Shown one piece after another: positions 9,688 to 17,164 of a stretch of DNA of 48,092 nucleotides (position 1 is the first letter of the stretch; each line of letters begins with the position of its first letter). This stretch comes from Trichodesmium erythraeum GBRTRLIN201 (lineage in GTDB: Bacteria > Cyanobacteriota > Cyanobacteriia > Cyanobacteriales > Microcoleaceae). The position numbers and the translations under genes were made by a program. Under the pieces are notes generated by a model, which had not been told where the DNA came from, made no database searches, and saw only the letters and a list, made by a program, of their open reading frames with translations. The stretch spans positions 7,213-55,304 of the forward strand of contig JAGGDU010000029.1 of assembly GCA_018457135.1 (NCBI GenBank), given 5' to 3'.

Positions 9688-9939
9688 TCATTCTTGAATT
9701 GATAAAGAATCATTGGCAACAGTAACATCGTAAAAGTTCAAACATGGTAAATTTGTCGTCCTTAAGAATGTTTGAGCATCTCTATGGGGGAAAATATGAA
9801 GCAGAATATAGAAAATAGAAGTGTCTAAAATCTGTTTTCTGTATCTCTCATTTTTATCTAAATACTGGCAGAAGAACCGCACCATAAGTTTTAATTTAGT
9901 ATCGGGATGAATGCCTTGCAAGAAATGTGTCTTTATCAT
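9688..9939 (-). CDS. Small hypothetical ORF, possibly not a gene
   Basis: An 83-residue open frame between the second glycosyltransferase and the acetyltransferase, antisense to both. It contains no motif that I recognise (HPDTKLKLMVRFFCQYLD, then FPHRDAQTFLRTTNLPCL). No strong ribosome binding site is visible. It is the only frame of any length in a 420 bp gap, and its residue mix is not obviously low-complexity, so it may be a small gene or a fragment of a larger lost one. Confidence 0.25.
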   Translation of the reverse strand: MIKTHFLQGIHPDTKLKLMVRFFCQYLDKNERYRKQILDTSIFYILLHIFPHRDAQTFLRTTNLPCLNFYDVTVANDSLSIQE

Positions 9940-10049
9940 AAAACTTTAGTACTAGTATAGCAGTCGAAAACAATATTTATTGAGAAAACGTAAAAAGCAG
10001 CGATGTCAAAACTTATTGTTCTGCTTAAAAACACATAGTAGTGGACATT

Positions 10050-10655
10050 ATGACAAATAAACAACAAACAGAATCTTGGGTCGATCTTCGCAAATACAAC
10101 CAATCTTGGTATGACCGAGGTAAACCAGGTTGGTTTGTATTGCTGTGGTGGTTAGTACAAGCAATTATTTTTCCCTTAACTCCTCAGCCTTTATATGGTG
10201 TGAGACGACTAATATTAAATCTTTTTGGAGCTAGAATAGGTCAAGGAGTTTTAATTCGCCCTACTGCCAGATTTACTTATCCTTGGAAAATAGTGATCGG
10301 TGATTATAGTTGGATCGGAGACGATGTAGTTTTATATAGTCTTGAGCGTATCGAAATAGGTAAGCATTGTATTATATCTCAAAAAAGTTACCTTTGTACT
10401 GGTAGTCATAATATAGAAGACCCTACATTTGGTTTACAAACAGCAGGTATTACTATTGGCAATGGTACTTGGGTAGCAGCAGATTGTTTTGTTGGCCTTG
10501 GTGTTAAAATTGGTGCTAATGCAGTTATTGGTGCTAGGAGTAGTGTTTTTAAAGATATGCCTCCAGGCCAAGTTTGTTTAGGAACACCTTGTGAACCTCG
10601 TTACCAAAGAAAAATTAAAGATATAGGAAGGAAGGAGTTAGAAGTTAGAAGTTAG
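10050..10655 (+). CDS. Left-handed beta-helix acetyltransferase (WcaF/HpsU-like)
   Basis: Probable sugar O-acetyltransferase acting on exopolysaccharide precursors. After an N-terminal segment with a hydrophobic stretch (PGWFVLLWWLVQAIIFPLTP, perhaps membrane-associated) the protein is built of hexapeptide turns: GARIGQGVLI, WKIVIGDYSWIGDDVVL, ERIEIGKHCIISQ, AGITIGNGTWVAADCFVG, VKIGANAVIGARSSV, ending with the family's typical PPGQVCLGTPC. The layout matches colanic-acid WcaF-type enzymes and resembles the acetyltransferase called HpsU in hormogonium polysaccharide loci; that link is a comparison from memory. ATG 10050 is preferred, though GTG 10041 is in frame. It follows two GT2 genes. The last codons (KELEVRS) are already inside a heptamer repeat, so the C-terminus may be recently altered. 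Confidence 0.85.
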   Translation: MTNKQQTESWVDLRKYNQSWYDRGKPGWFVLLWWLVQAIIFPLTPQPLYGVRRLILNLFGARIGQGVLIRPTARFTYPWKIVIGDYSWIGDDVVLYSLERIEIGKHCIISQKSYLCTGSHNIEDPTFGLQTAGITIGNGTWVAADCFVGLGVKIGANAVIGARSSVFKDMPPGQVCLGTPCEPRYQRKIKDIGRKELEVRS

Positions 10656-10684
10656 AAGTTAGTAGTTAAGAGTTAGTAGTTAGC
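10634..10684 (+). repeat. Heptamer tandem repeat (STRR), GTTAGAA-type
   Basis: Consecutive units of AGTTAGA and variants (GTTAGAAGTTAGAAGTTAG, then TAGTTAAGAGTTAGTAGTTAG) run through the stop codon of the acetyltransferase. Short tandemly repeated heptamers of this kind are a known feature of filamentous cyanobacterial genomes. Confidence 0.85.
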
Positions 10685-10773
10685 TTCATATTTAATATGA
10701 CTAATAAATAAACCAGATATATATTTTCTTTTTTTTATATTTCCCAATTTCCAATTCCTTAATTTCAAATCTT

Positions 10774-12207
10774 TTACTCATTCATATTCTTATAAGTTGC
10801 TACAGCAGAAGGTGAACTACGGTTCAAGTAGCGGAATATCCAATACTTAAAAACAGCATCCAAAATTACTGGAAAAGTTGCAATAAATAAGAAGTTAAAA
10901 TCTCTACTTTCTGGTAATCCAAAATGTCTAGTAATATTTTCTAAAATTACTTCCCAACCGTGAGGAGAGTGAAATCCCACAAACATATCTGTTAACAAAA
11001 TAATGATAAACGCTTTAGCACTATCACTAAGACCATATACAACATCATCCATGAAAGATTTTAAAACCTCAAGTTCTCTTTTACGAGTAGAAATAATAAT
11101 AACAAAAGTTATCAAAGATATGAAATCACAAAAAATATTTTTAATCCCATTATTACCCTTGGCTTTGTATTCCAAAGCTATTTCTTGAGCCTTTTTTTCG
11201 ACTTTATGTTCAATCAATTCTTCCCGTTCTGATTTAGGTATTTCGGTAATTTCTTTCCCAGATTCATATAACTCTGGAAATAGCTCTGGAGCTTGACCTA
11301 AATACATTTTAAAATGAAGTTTTTCCTCATATTGATGTAGTTTTACTAAAGCTTCCTCTTCCATGTTAGAATTAAGAAATAATTCTGCTTGTTGATGAGG
11401 TAGTGACATAAAATTATCAACCAAATAACCCACAAAAGTTATTTTTGATAACTGGTGTATAAGTAAAGGGACTAAAATCACCAGCAAAATAAATCTAACT
11501 GAAGTAAGAGTCTTAATCTGGGATTTCCTGAACTTTCTAATGACTTCTGTTTCAGCTTCAGGATCTAATTCTTGTTTGATTTTTTTGAAAGTCTTTAACA
11601 AGGAACGGGGCAAAAAGTTAGTGTTAGGAATATTACTTTTCAGTTCAGCTAAATTATTTTGATTCTGTGAAGAACCGGCTCGAACATTATTAGGATAATT
11701 ATTAACATTAACGTTACTAGAGACTATAGCTATAGATGATGAAGAATGAGGAATTTCTAGATCTGTATTTAATTCTTGTGCTTCATGGTTTGAGGATTTA
11801 TAATATCGACTAGATACTTGATCGATAAACTCTAGTTTGTCTAAAATGATTGATGATCGCCCTGGAAATTCTTGCTGGTAATTTTGATCAAATTTATCTT
11901 TTTGTTTGTCAACTTTATTTTGATCAAGAGTTCCTACTACTGAAATACTTGTATTAAATTCAGCTAATCTAACTTGAATAATTTTTAAGTATCGATTAAG
12001 TTGAGAATTAAAATAAGATTTAGTACTATTACTATAACTAATTGATACATTAGAAATTTTTCGGCCTTCAAAATGTTCCTCTTCAATAGACCTAATCTTG
12101 TTAGCAGCATCATAAGCCATGTTCAAAGCTCTTTCAGGAGTTTTTCGGAACCACTGGTTAGCATTCAGTACAGACAGTTTAAATTGCTTCCAGGGAGAAA
12201 TAGCCAT
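10774..12207 (-). CDS. pxcA: Proton extrusion protein PxcA (CemA family)
   Basis: Cyanobacterial homologue of the chloroplast envelope protein CemA, needed for light-dependent sodium-coupled proton extrusion at the plasma membrane and indirectly for inorganic carbon uptake. The 477-residue protein has a long soluble N-terminal half (1-230, Asn/Ser-rich between about 150 and 205), then four probable membrane helices: about 236-256 ([18 protein letters not shown]), 355-372 ([13 protein letters not shown]), 394-410 ([16 protein letters not shown]) and 442-462 ([18 protein letters not shown]). The HSPHGWE motif and the C-terminal [19 protein letters not shown] are diagnostic of the family. ATG 12207 gives the usual cyanobacterial N-terminus. 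The gene stands alone, with about 460 bp of empty DNA before trxA. Confidence 0.95.
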   Translation of the reverse strand: MAISPWKQFKLSVLNANQWFRKTPERALNMAYDAANKIRSIEEEHFEGRKISNVSISYSNSTKSYFNSQLNRYLKIIQVRLAEFNTSISVVGTLDQNKVDKQKDKFDQNYQQEFPGRSSIILDKLEFIDQVSSRYYKSSNHEAQELNTDLEIPHSSSSIAIVSSNVNVNNYPNNVRAGSSQNQNNLAELKSNIPNTNFLPRSLLKTFKKIKQELDPEAETEVIRKFRKSQIKTLTSVRFILLVILVPLLIHQLSKITFVGYLVDNFMSLPHQQAELFLNSNMEEEALVKLHQYEEKLHFKMYLGQAPELFPELYESGKEITEIPKSEREELIEHKVEKKAQEIALEYKAKGNNGIKNIFCDFISLITFVIIISTRKRELEVLKSFMDDVVYGLSDSAKAFIIILLTDMFVGFHSPHGWEVILENITRHFGLPESRDFNFLFIATFPVILDAVFKYWIFRYLNRSSPSAVATYKNMNE

Positions 12208-12666
12208 ATTTATTAGATTCTGATAAATTGAAATAGATTACCATACATAAATAGTAAGCATTCAACCCTCACCTATCAGCTAGCCTTCTGGGTGAAAACT
12301 TCAACCATTCAACTATGAGTGATTAACTTATTGTCATGTTTGTGACAAATTAATCTCAAACAATAATTAAGAGTTATGAATGAAATTAGTCTGAAATATA
12401 AACTTACTAATTCCTTGACTTTTTCAAAAGCTGTTTGCTGAATTGGGATAGCTGAATGCTTACTATAAATGATATTAGCAATCTAATCTAATTTTTATAT
12501 CTTTGATCACAAGTTGCACTTATTTAAGAATGAATAAGATTTTTATTTTTTCGCTATAATTATATCATTTATAATCTAATTTTAGCATATTTTTACTTCT
12601 ATTGTCAGGAGCAGTTATCTTAAATACTTAGTGAAAATTATCTCTATATTCTGCAAGAAAATTTAA
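12208..12666. other. Intergenic region between pxcA and trxA
   Basis: No gene is recognisable. It contains the pxcA promoter region and copies of the short AGCATTCA / TATCAGCTA strings also seen near 2540 and 15230. The rest is AT-rich. Confidence 0.6.
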
Positions 12667-12990
12667 TTAAATTGAGGTCATCTTATTTAAGCGTTCCACT
12701 AATTGTGGTGATTGTATTACTCCTTCTATTCTGTCTACTGGCTGACCATTTTTAAACAGGACTAAAGTGGGTAGGGATTCAATATGATAACGAGATGCTA
12801 ACTGAGGATATTTATCTGTATCAATTTTAACTATTCGCAGTTTATCTTTGATTTGTTGATTTACCTGTTCTAGAATAGGGGTCATCATCTTGCAAGGGCC
12901 ACACCAGGTGGCATAAAAATCGACTAAAACGGGTAGATCTGAACCAGCAAGTAATTCATCAAAATTATTAAACTTCTTTTTAATTGCCAT
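12667..12990 (-). CDS. trxA: Thioredoxin
   Basis: Small cytosolic disulfide reductase that passes electrons from thioredoxin reductase to target proteins such as peroxiredoxins and metabolic enzymes. It has 107 residues, the standard length, with the WCGPC active site at 29-33 inside VDFYATWCGPCKMM, the buried Asp in VLVDFY, and the cis-proline loop ESLPTLVLF. ATG 12990 is the only sensible start. It lies on the minus strand about 60 bp downstream of the probable 6S RNA, so either readthrough from the strong 6S promoter or a promoter in the short gap could drive it. This is an m-type-like thioredoxin; it cannot be placed in a finer class by eye. Confidence 0.95.
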   Translation of the reverse strand: MAIKKKFNNFDELLAGSDLPVLVDFYATWCGPCKMMTPILEQVNQQIKDKLRIVKIDTDKYPQLASRYHIESLPTLVLFKNGQPVDRIEGVIQSPQLVERLNKMTSI

Positions 12991-13047
12991 AATAAAAAAA
13001 TTTATTAGAACTGATATTATGATTGCTAATAATTATTAACAATGCAC

Positions 13048-13237
13048 AGTAAGATTAACTCACTGAGGGGGTATTTCCCAATGCCTACTTTGAAAACCTG
13101 TCGACGCTTTTAAGTACTTACATTGCCTTGGTGGCTAGGTGTTCACAGAAGTTGAATTACAAGGCCCGGCAGTAACGTTAACTTATTAGTATAGTGGTTA
13201 CTTAGTGGGCTAGTTCCATAGCACAAACTAGTCTTAT
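13048..13237 (-). ncRNA. ssrS: Probable 6S RNA
   Basis: About 190 nt, minus strand, no reading frame. The ends pair into a closing stem: TAAGACTAGTTTGTG (5', from 13236) with AGTGAGTTAATCTTA (3', to 13050), one mismatch and several G-U pairs. An inner arm forms from TAAGT/ACTTA and TTAC/GTAA, capped by GCCTTG/CAAGGC. A small GGG-CCC hairpin (GGGAAATACCC) lies on the 3' side between the two. This gives the 6S layout: closing stem, open central bubble, long terminal arm. CTTAAAAGCGTCGACA also resembles CTTAAAACTGCGACGACA of E. coli 6S. 6S RNA mimics an open promoter and binds sigma70-type RNA polymerase. A long 5' leader of trxA is the alternative. The ends are estimates. Confidence 0.65.
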
Positions 13238-13243
13238 TGTCTA

Positions 13244-13272
13244 ATTATAACACAATTAGTTAACCTTGATAA
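13244..13272 (-). promoter_or_regulatory. Sigma70-type promoter for the probable 6S RNA
   Basis: On the minus strand TTATCA (complement of 13267-13272) and a perfect TATAAT (complement of 13244-13249) are separated by exactly 17 bp. Transcription would start about 7 bases further on, at an A near 13237, which is where the predicted RNA stem begins. Confidence 0.7.
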
Positions 13273-13426
13273 GTATAGCTATATCAGTATATATAAACTT
13301 AGATTTATAGATGTCAGCAAATCAGTAATAGTTAAATAACCAAAATTCCTGGAATATTTAAATTTTTGCTCTTTAGCATTTAGTATAAGCTAGTTTAAGC
13401 TTGATATAAAACAAAAGGATTTGATT

Positions 13427-14185
13427 ATGGAAGCATTGCCAGAAACATTACAACGTTTAAAAGGAAAAGTAGCAATAGTTACAGGTGCATCCAGAGGAAT
13501 TGGCCGAGCAACAGCTTTAGCATTAGCAATGGAAGGGGCAAATGTAGTTGTTAACTATGCTAAATCTAGTGATACTGCTGAGGAAGTAGTAGCAGAAATA
13601 GTTGCGGCGGGTGGTAACGGTCTGGCACTACAAGCAGATGTTTCTCAAGTTGAGGAAGTGGATAACTTAATTAAAGAAGTGATGGAAAAGTGGAGTCGTG
13701 TTGATATCTTAGTTAATAATGCTGGTATTACTCGCGATACATTACTGCTGCGGATGAAACTAGAAGACTGGCAGTCAGTAATAGACTTAAATTTGACAGG
13801 AGTATTTCTTTGTACTCGTGCTGTGAGTAAAATTATGCTCAAACAAAAAAGTGGGCGCATTATTAATGTTGCTTCAGTGTCCGGGCAAATGGGTAATCCT
13901 GGTCAAGCTAATTATAGCGCAGCAAAAGCAGGAGTAATTGGCTTTACTAAAACTGTGGCCAAAGAACTTGCTAATAGAGGAATTACAGCAAATGTGGTTG
14001 CTCCTGGGTTTATTGAGACTGATATGACTAAAGACCTGAAAAATTCTGAGGAAATTATTAAGTTTATTCCTCTAGGTCGTTATGGTAAACCAGAAGAGGT
14101 AGCAGGTATGATTAGGTTTTTAGCTGCTGATGATGCGGCGAGTTATATTACGGCTCAAGTATTTAATGTAGATGGGGGTTTTTAA
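13427..14185 (+). CDS. fabG: 3-oxoacyl-[acyl-carrier-protein] reductase
   Basis: NADPH-dependent reductase of the type II fatty acid elongation cycle, converting 3-ketoacyl-ACP to 3-hydroxyacyl-ACP. From ATG 13427 it has 252 residues. The cofactor motif is TGASRGIG (19-26), followed by NNAG (97-100), the structural Asn122 in LNLTG, and the catalytic Ser150, Tyr163 and Lys167 (ASVSG and YSAAK). IPLGRYGKPEEVA and the C-terminal ITAQVFNVDGG are typical of FabG, rather than of other SDRs. A TTG two codons earlier is in frame, but AAGGA at 13414-13418 sits nine bases before the ATG, which supports it. It is a single gene, divergent from the 6S RNA/trxA side, with about 150 bp of upstream region. 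Confidence 0.95.
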   Translation: MEALPETLQRLKGKVAIVTGASRGIGRATALALAMEGANVVVNYAKSSDTAEEVVAEIVAAGGNGLALQADVSQVEEVDNLIKEVMEKWSRVDILVNNAGITRDTLLLRMKLEDWQSVIDLNLTGVFLCTRAVSKIMLKQKSGRIINVASVSGQMGNPGQANYSAAKAGVIGFTKTVAKELANRGITANVVAPGFIETDMTKDLKNSEEIIKFIPLGRYGKPEEVAGMIRFLAADDAASYITAQVFNVDGGF

Positions 14186-14530
14186 CTGTTATCTATAATT
14201 TTACATTATCTGTAAATATAATCATTTCAATAGGATGTAAAACTGATTTACACCGAAATAACTAGTAAAAAACCAAAAAGCCAAACACTAGTTCTGTAGC
14301 TTTTCATGGGAATAAATTGGGATTTGTAGTTAACAAAAAATATTCTTAATTATAATTTCAATTATCTTGAAGTGTAAGATTAAGTCTTCCATTGTCATTA
14401 ACTTACATAAGTTTTTGGTAGCTATGGCTAAACTAAAAAACTTCTGGCTCTACTAAGATAAATTTATTTCTAGCTAGGAAAAACATTTCCGGCTAACAAC
14501 AAAACTTACAAATTAAGTTGAGAGAAAACT

Positions 14531-14779
14531 ATGATGAAATAAATTAAACCTTTTATAGAATCTTCTTTGTTAGCACTTTCTTCTAGTATTTTGCTAGTAA
14601 CTTTACCTTAGTTGATGGTAGTGTTAACTGTTACCTTGTTAGCTTAACCAGCACAAGCTAGAACAGTAACAGTACCTTTTATTTTGGGAAAGAGTTTTGG
14701 TTTTGGTTATGGTTCGTGTGACGTTATGGTGGTGTCGCAGGATACAGGTAATATTTACAAGATAAAGTATTATAGTTAG
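14531..14779 (+). pseudogene. Broken small exported protein with three in-frame stops
   Basis: Ignoring three stop codons, one frame runs 82 codons: MMK-stop-IKPFIESSLLALSS, then ILLVTLP-stop-LMVVLTVTLLA-stop-PAQA, then RTVTVPFILGKSFGFGYGS and so on to TAG. This looks like a signal peptide with the cleavage site PAQA-R followed by a short mature part. All three stops (TAA, TAG, TAA) are one C-to-T change from Gln codons, and Gln would fit each place. The frame is otherwise intact. I recognise no function. Confidence 0.5.
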
Positions 14780-15272
14780 GTTGAATGAAGCCTCAGTTGT
14801 GTCTGAGGTTCTGATTGAGGTAAATTATATAATATAACTAACTATTTGCTGAGGAGAATTCATCCGGTCGGCAAATCATCTAATATTAGCTCGGTTGAAA
14901 AGTTATATTTAGAATACACTAATGTTATTTAGGAAGCTTTTTGAGGTAGAAAATTGCCCCCTGTCTATTATGGGTATATCAGAAGTCCTAAAGCAACATT
15001 TAAGGTAAAACAATTGATTAGGATGTGTTAGCTGAAGAAGGTGGACTCTAACGTGCAGTTTTTTTAGTTTAGGGTCATTAACAAATTTGACTTTTAACTC
15101 CTGATTTTTAGGTTTGTTTGTCAAATAGCATCTTACTAACTCTTCTTTGAGTTAATTAAAAAATCGCACTTCAGCAACCTATCACTAACTTTTTAATAAC
15201 ATAATTCCATCTTTCAAAATATTGTAAGCATTCAGGTATTAGCTATCAGTTATTAGCTACTTTAAAAAATTG
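14780..15272. other. Intergenic region upstream of the aspartoacylase-type gene
   Basis: No convincing gene. A 71-codon minus-strand frame at 14909-15124 (KVKFVNDPKLKKLHVRVHLL) has no motif or ribosome binding site that I can support. Near 14790-14825 the sequence TGAAGCCTCAGTTGTGTCTGAGG could form a weak hairpin. Repeat-like strings (AGCATTCAGG, TATCAGTTATTAGC) lie just before the next gene. The interval 14186-14530, before the broken exported peptide, is likewise empty. Confidence 0.5.
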
Positions 15273-16418
15273 ATGAAACCAAAGATTTATACTATACCTT
15301 TAAGACAATTTGCTTCTGGGGATTTTCTGTATTTACAAGTTTATAAATTCATTGGAAATCAAGCAGGAAAAAAAGCTTATATTCAAGCAAATTTACATGG
15401 AGCTGAGATTAGTGGTAATGCTGTTATTTATCACTTGATAGAGTTTTTAATGAATCTGGATAATAATCAATTAATAGGAGAAATATGGTTAGTCCCTGTT
15501 TGTAATCCTGAAGGAGTTAATGTGCGATCGCATCAATTTTCATCAGGTAGATATAATAGCTATGATGGTAAAGATTGGAACCGGATATTTTGGGATTATG
15601 AAAAGGAAAATGTAGATATCGAAGCTTTTGCTAAAGCTCAAATCAACTTGTCAGAAACAGAAATAAAAAATAATTATCGCCAGGAAATTTTACGTAGTTT
15701 TAATCAACAGTTAGAAAAAATTAATTCCCCTAGTAGTACACCTTTCTATAAACAATATAGATATCAACTACAATCGTTATGTTTAGATGCAGATTATGTG
15801 ATAGATTTACATAGTTCAAGTAATCAAAGTTTAGATTATTTTTATTGCTTTCATGGTAGGGAAGAAAGTGCTAAGTCATTTCTTTTTGATTATGGAATTT
15901 TAGTGCTTGAGGGTGAATATGAAGGAAATACTTTTGATGAGGGTTTTTTGAAACCTTGGTTAGCTTTAGAAAGGCATTTGAAAAAGTTAGGAAAACCAAT
16001 TCAATTTGATATAGAATCATGGACATTAGAATTAGGTTCAGGAATGAAAATGAACCCCGAATCAGTGACAAAAGGTATTCGGGGATTGAAAAATTATTTA
16101 GCTAATAAAAAGTTATTAAAAATTCCTGAATTTCCCTTGAAGGAATTAGCAGATCATCAAATAGTTTTTACTACTAGACAAGAGATGAAGCCTTATTATG
16201 CTCCTGTAGGTGGTATGATTCAAAATCGAATGGAGCCTGGTACAATTGTTAAAAAAAATCAGCGTCTTTATCAAATACTAAATTTTAACAAAAATCAAGA
16301 TTTGCCAAAAGTTGTAGATGTTTTTGCACAAACAGATGGTTTAATTTTAGATAATTCAACAAACCATTGTGTTAATCAAGGAGATTTTGTATTAGAAATT
16401 ATACGGGAAAAACTGTAG
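15273..16418 (+). CDS. Succinylglutamate desuccinylase/aspartoacylase family zinc hydrolase
   Basis: Zinc-dependent amidohydrolase of the M14-related AstE/AspA family, which removes acyl groups from N-acylated amino acids or similar amides; the substrate is not known here. From ATG 15273 it has 381 residues. The zinc ligands are visible: ANLHGAEISGN supplies His42 and Glu45, and YVIDLHSSS supplies His180. WTLELGSG supplies the likely catalytic Glu253. The C-terminal part (about 305-380, APVGGMIQNRMEPGTIVKK and ADGLILDNS-like turns) resembles the biotinyl/lipoyl-like barrel typical of this family. No signal peptide is present, so it is cytosolic. The upstream TTG at 15270 is in frame but less likely. 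It stands between two relics, with no operon partner. Confidence 0.85.
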   Translation: MKPKIYTIPLRQFASGDFLYLQVYKFIGNQAGKKAYIQANLHGAEISGNAVIYHLIEFLMNLDNNQLIGEIWLVPVCNPEGVNVRSHQFSSGRYNSYDGKDWNRIFWDYEKENVDIEAFAKAQINLSETEIKNNYRQEILRSFNQQLEKINSPSSTPFYKQYRYQLQSLCLDADYVIDLHSSSNQSLDYFYCFHGREESAKSFLFDYGILVLEGEYEGNTFDEGFLKPWLALERHLKKLGKPIQFDIESWTLELGSGMKMNPESVTKGIRGLKNYLANKKLLKIPEFPLKELADHQIVFTTRQEMKPYYAPVGGMIQNRMEPGTIVKKNQRLYQILNFNKNQDLPKVVDVFAQTDGLILDNSTNHCVNQGDFVLEIIREKL

Positions 16419-16515
16419 AAGTTTTACATACCAAACTTCTACAAAGTTTCTTGCTAACTCTGGGGCTAAAAGTCTGAAAAACTGTAGTGTTATAGTTGAG
16501 GAAAAATAATTTGAC

Positions 16516-17072
16516 TTAATCTCTGAAACAAAGACATAAGCTTCGAGCAGTTTTGACTAAAGTATCATTAGGCTCTACTGCTCTGTACTTAGCGATCGCC
16601 TCTACAATAGGCACACTGAAACTTGTAGATTTGGCCAAGTTATTATCTGGTCATATTTTCCTTCAGCAATTATATCGACTGCTACTACTCCAAAAGCTGA
16701 AGCAAGTAAAGGGTCGGTGGGGGGGAAGAAAAACCGCCTGGTTAAATATTATCTAACAATGTAAAACGAGTTTCCGCACCAGGACAAACATAGACTTTAT
16801 CTGCTAGATAATGTTCAGTACTGCCAAAATGAGACTTAACAAATAAATCATCTTGTATCACTTTCCGTCCTCACGGCCTCTGCTAAAACTATCAAAGAGT
16901 AGTTTTTGTCTAAATTAGAACGTTTGCTAATATAGTTACAAATATTATCTATTTTATCAGGAATTTCGGGTATCAAAATCATATCTGTACTACTAGCAAA
17001 ACCAGCATTTAGAGGAATATGAATCGCATCTCCGCACATTACTTCTAAAATTAGAATGAAACATTTTTTTCA
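16516..17072 (-). pseudogene. pfkA: Truncated, frameshifted 6-phosphofructokinase relic
   Basis: The minus strand encodes the C-terminal half of an ATP-type phosphofructokinase in at least three frames. At 17072-16850: FILILEVMCGDA, then LNAGFASSTDMILIPEIP and NYSLIVLAEAVRTES. At 16850-16745: SHFGSTEHYLAD and AETRFTLLDNI, ended by a TAA where the family has Gln of HIQRGG. At 16735-16635: GGF, SPTDPLLASAFGVVAVDI and IAEGKYDQIITW. At 16620-16516: SVPIVEAIAKYRAVEP and LVKTARSL to TAA. The N-terminal half with the ATP site and the catalytic TID motif is missing, so it is not functional. A HIP1 site in EAIAKY remains. The glycolytic step must be served by another copy if it is needed. Confidence 0.9.
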
Positions 17073-17164
17073 CCGAATTAATTGGATTTCATATTAGATT
17101 ATCAAATGTCGTCATTTGAAATGACAAAAACCTACTTTCTGCACAAATTTAGTTAATTTTTGAC

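Noticed and set aside
14909-15124. 71-codon minus-strand frame
   Set aside because: No motif, no ribosome binding site and no recognisable similarity; a chance frame in AT-rich DNA is as likely.
16553-16756. 67-codon plus-strand frame containing a HIP1 site
   Set aside because: It lies antisense to the pfkA relic, whose minus-strand reading explains the sequence much better.
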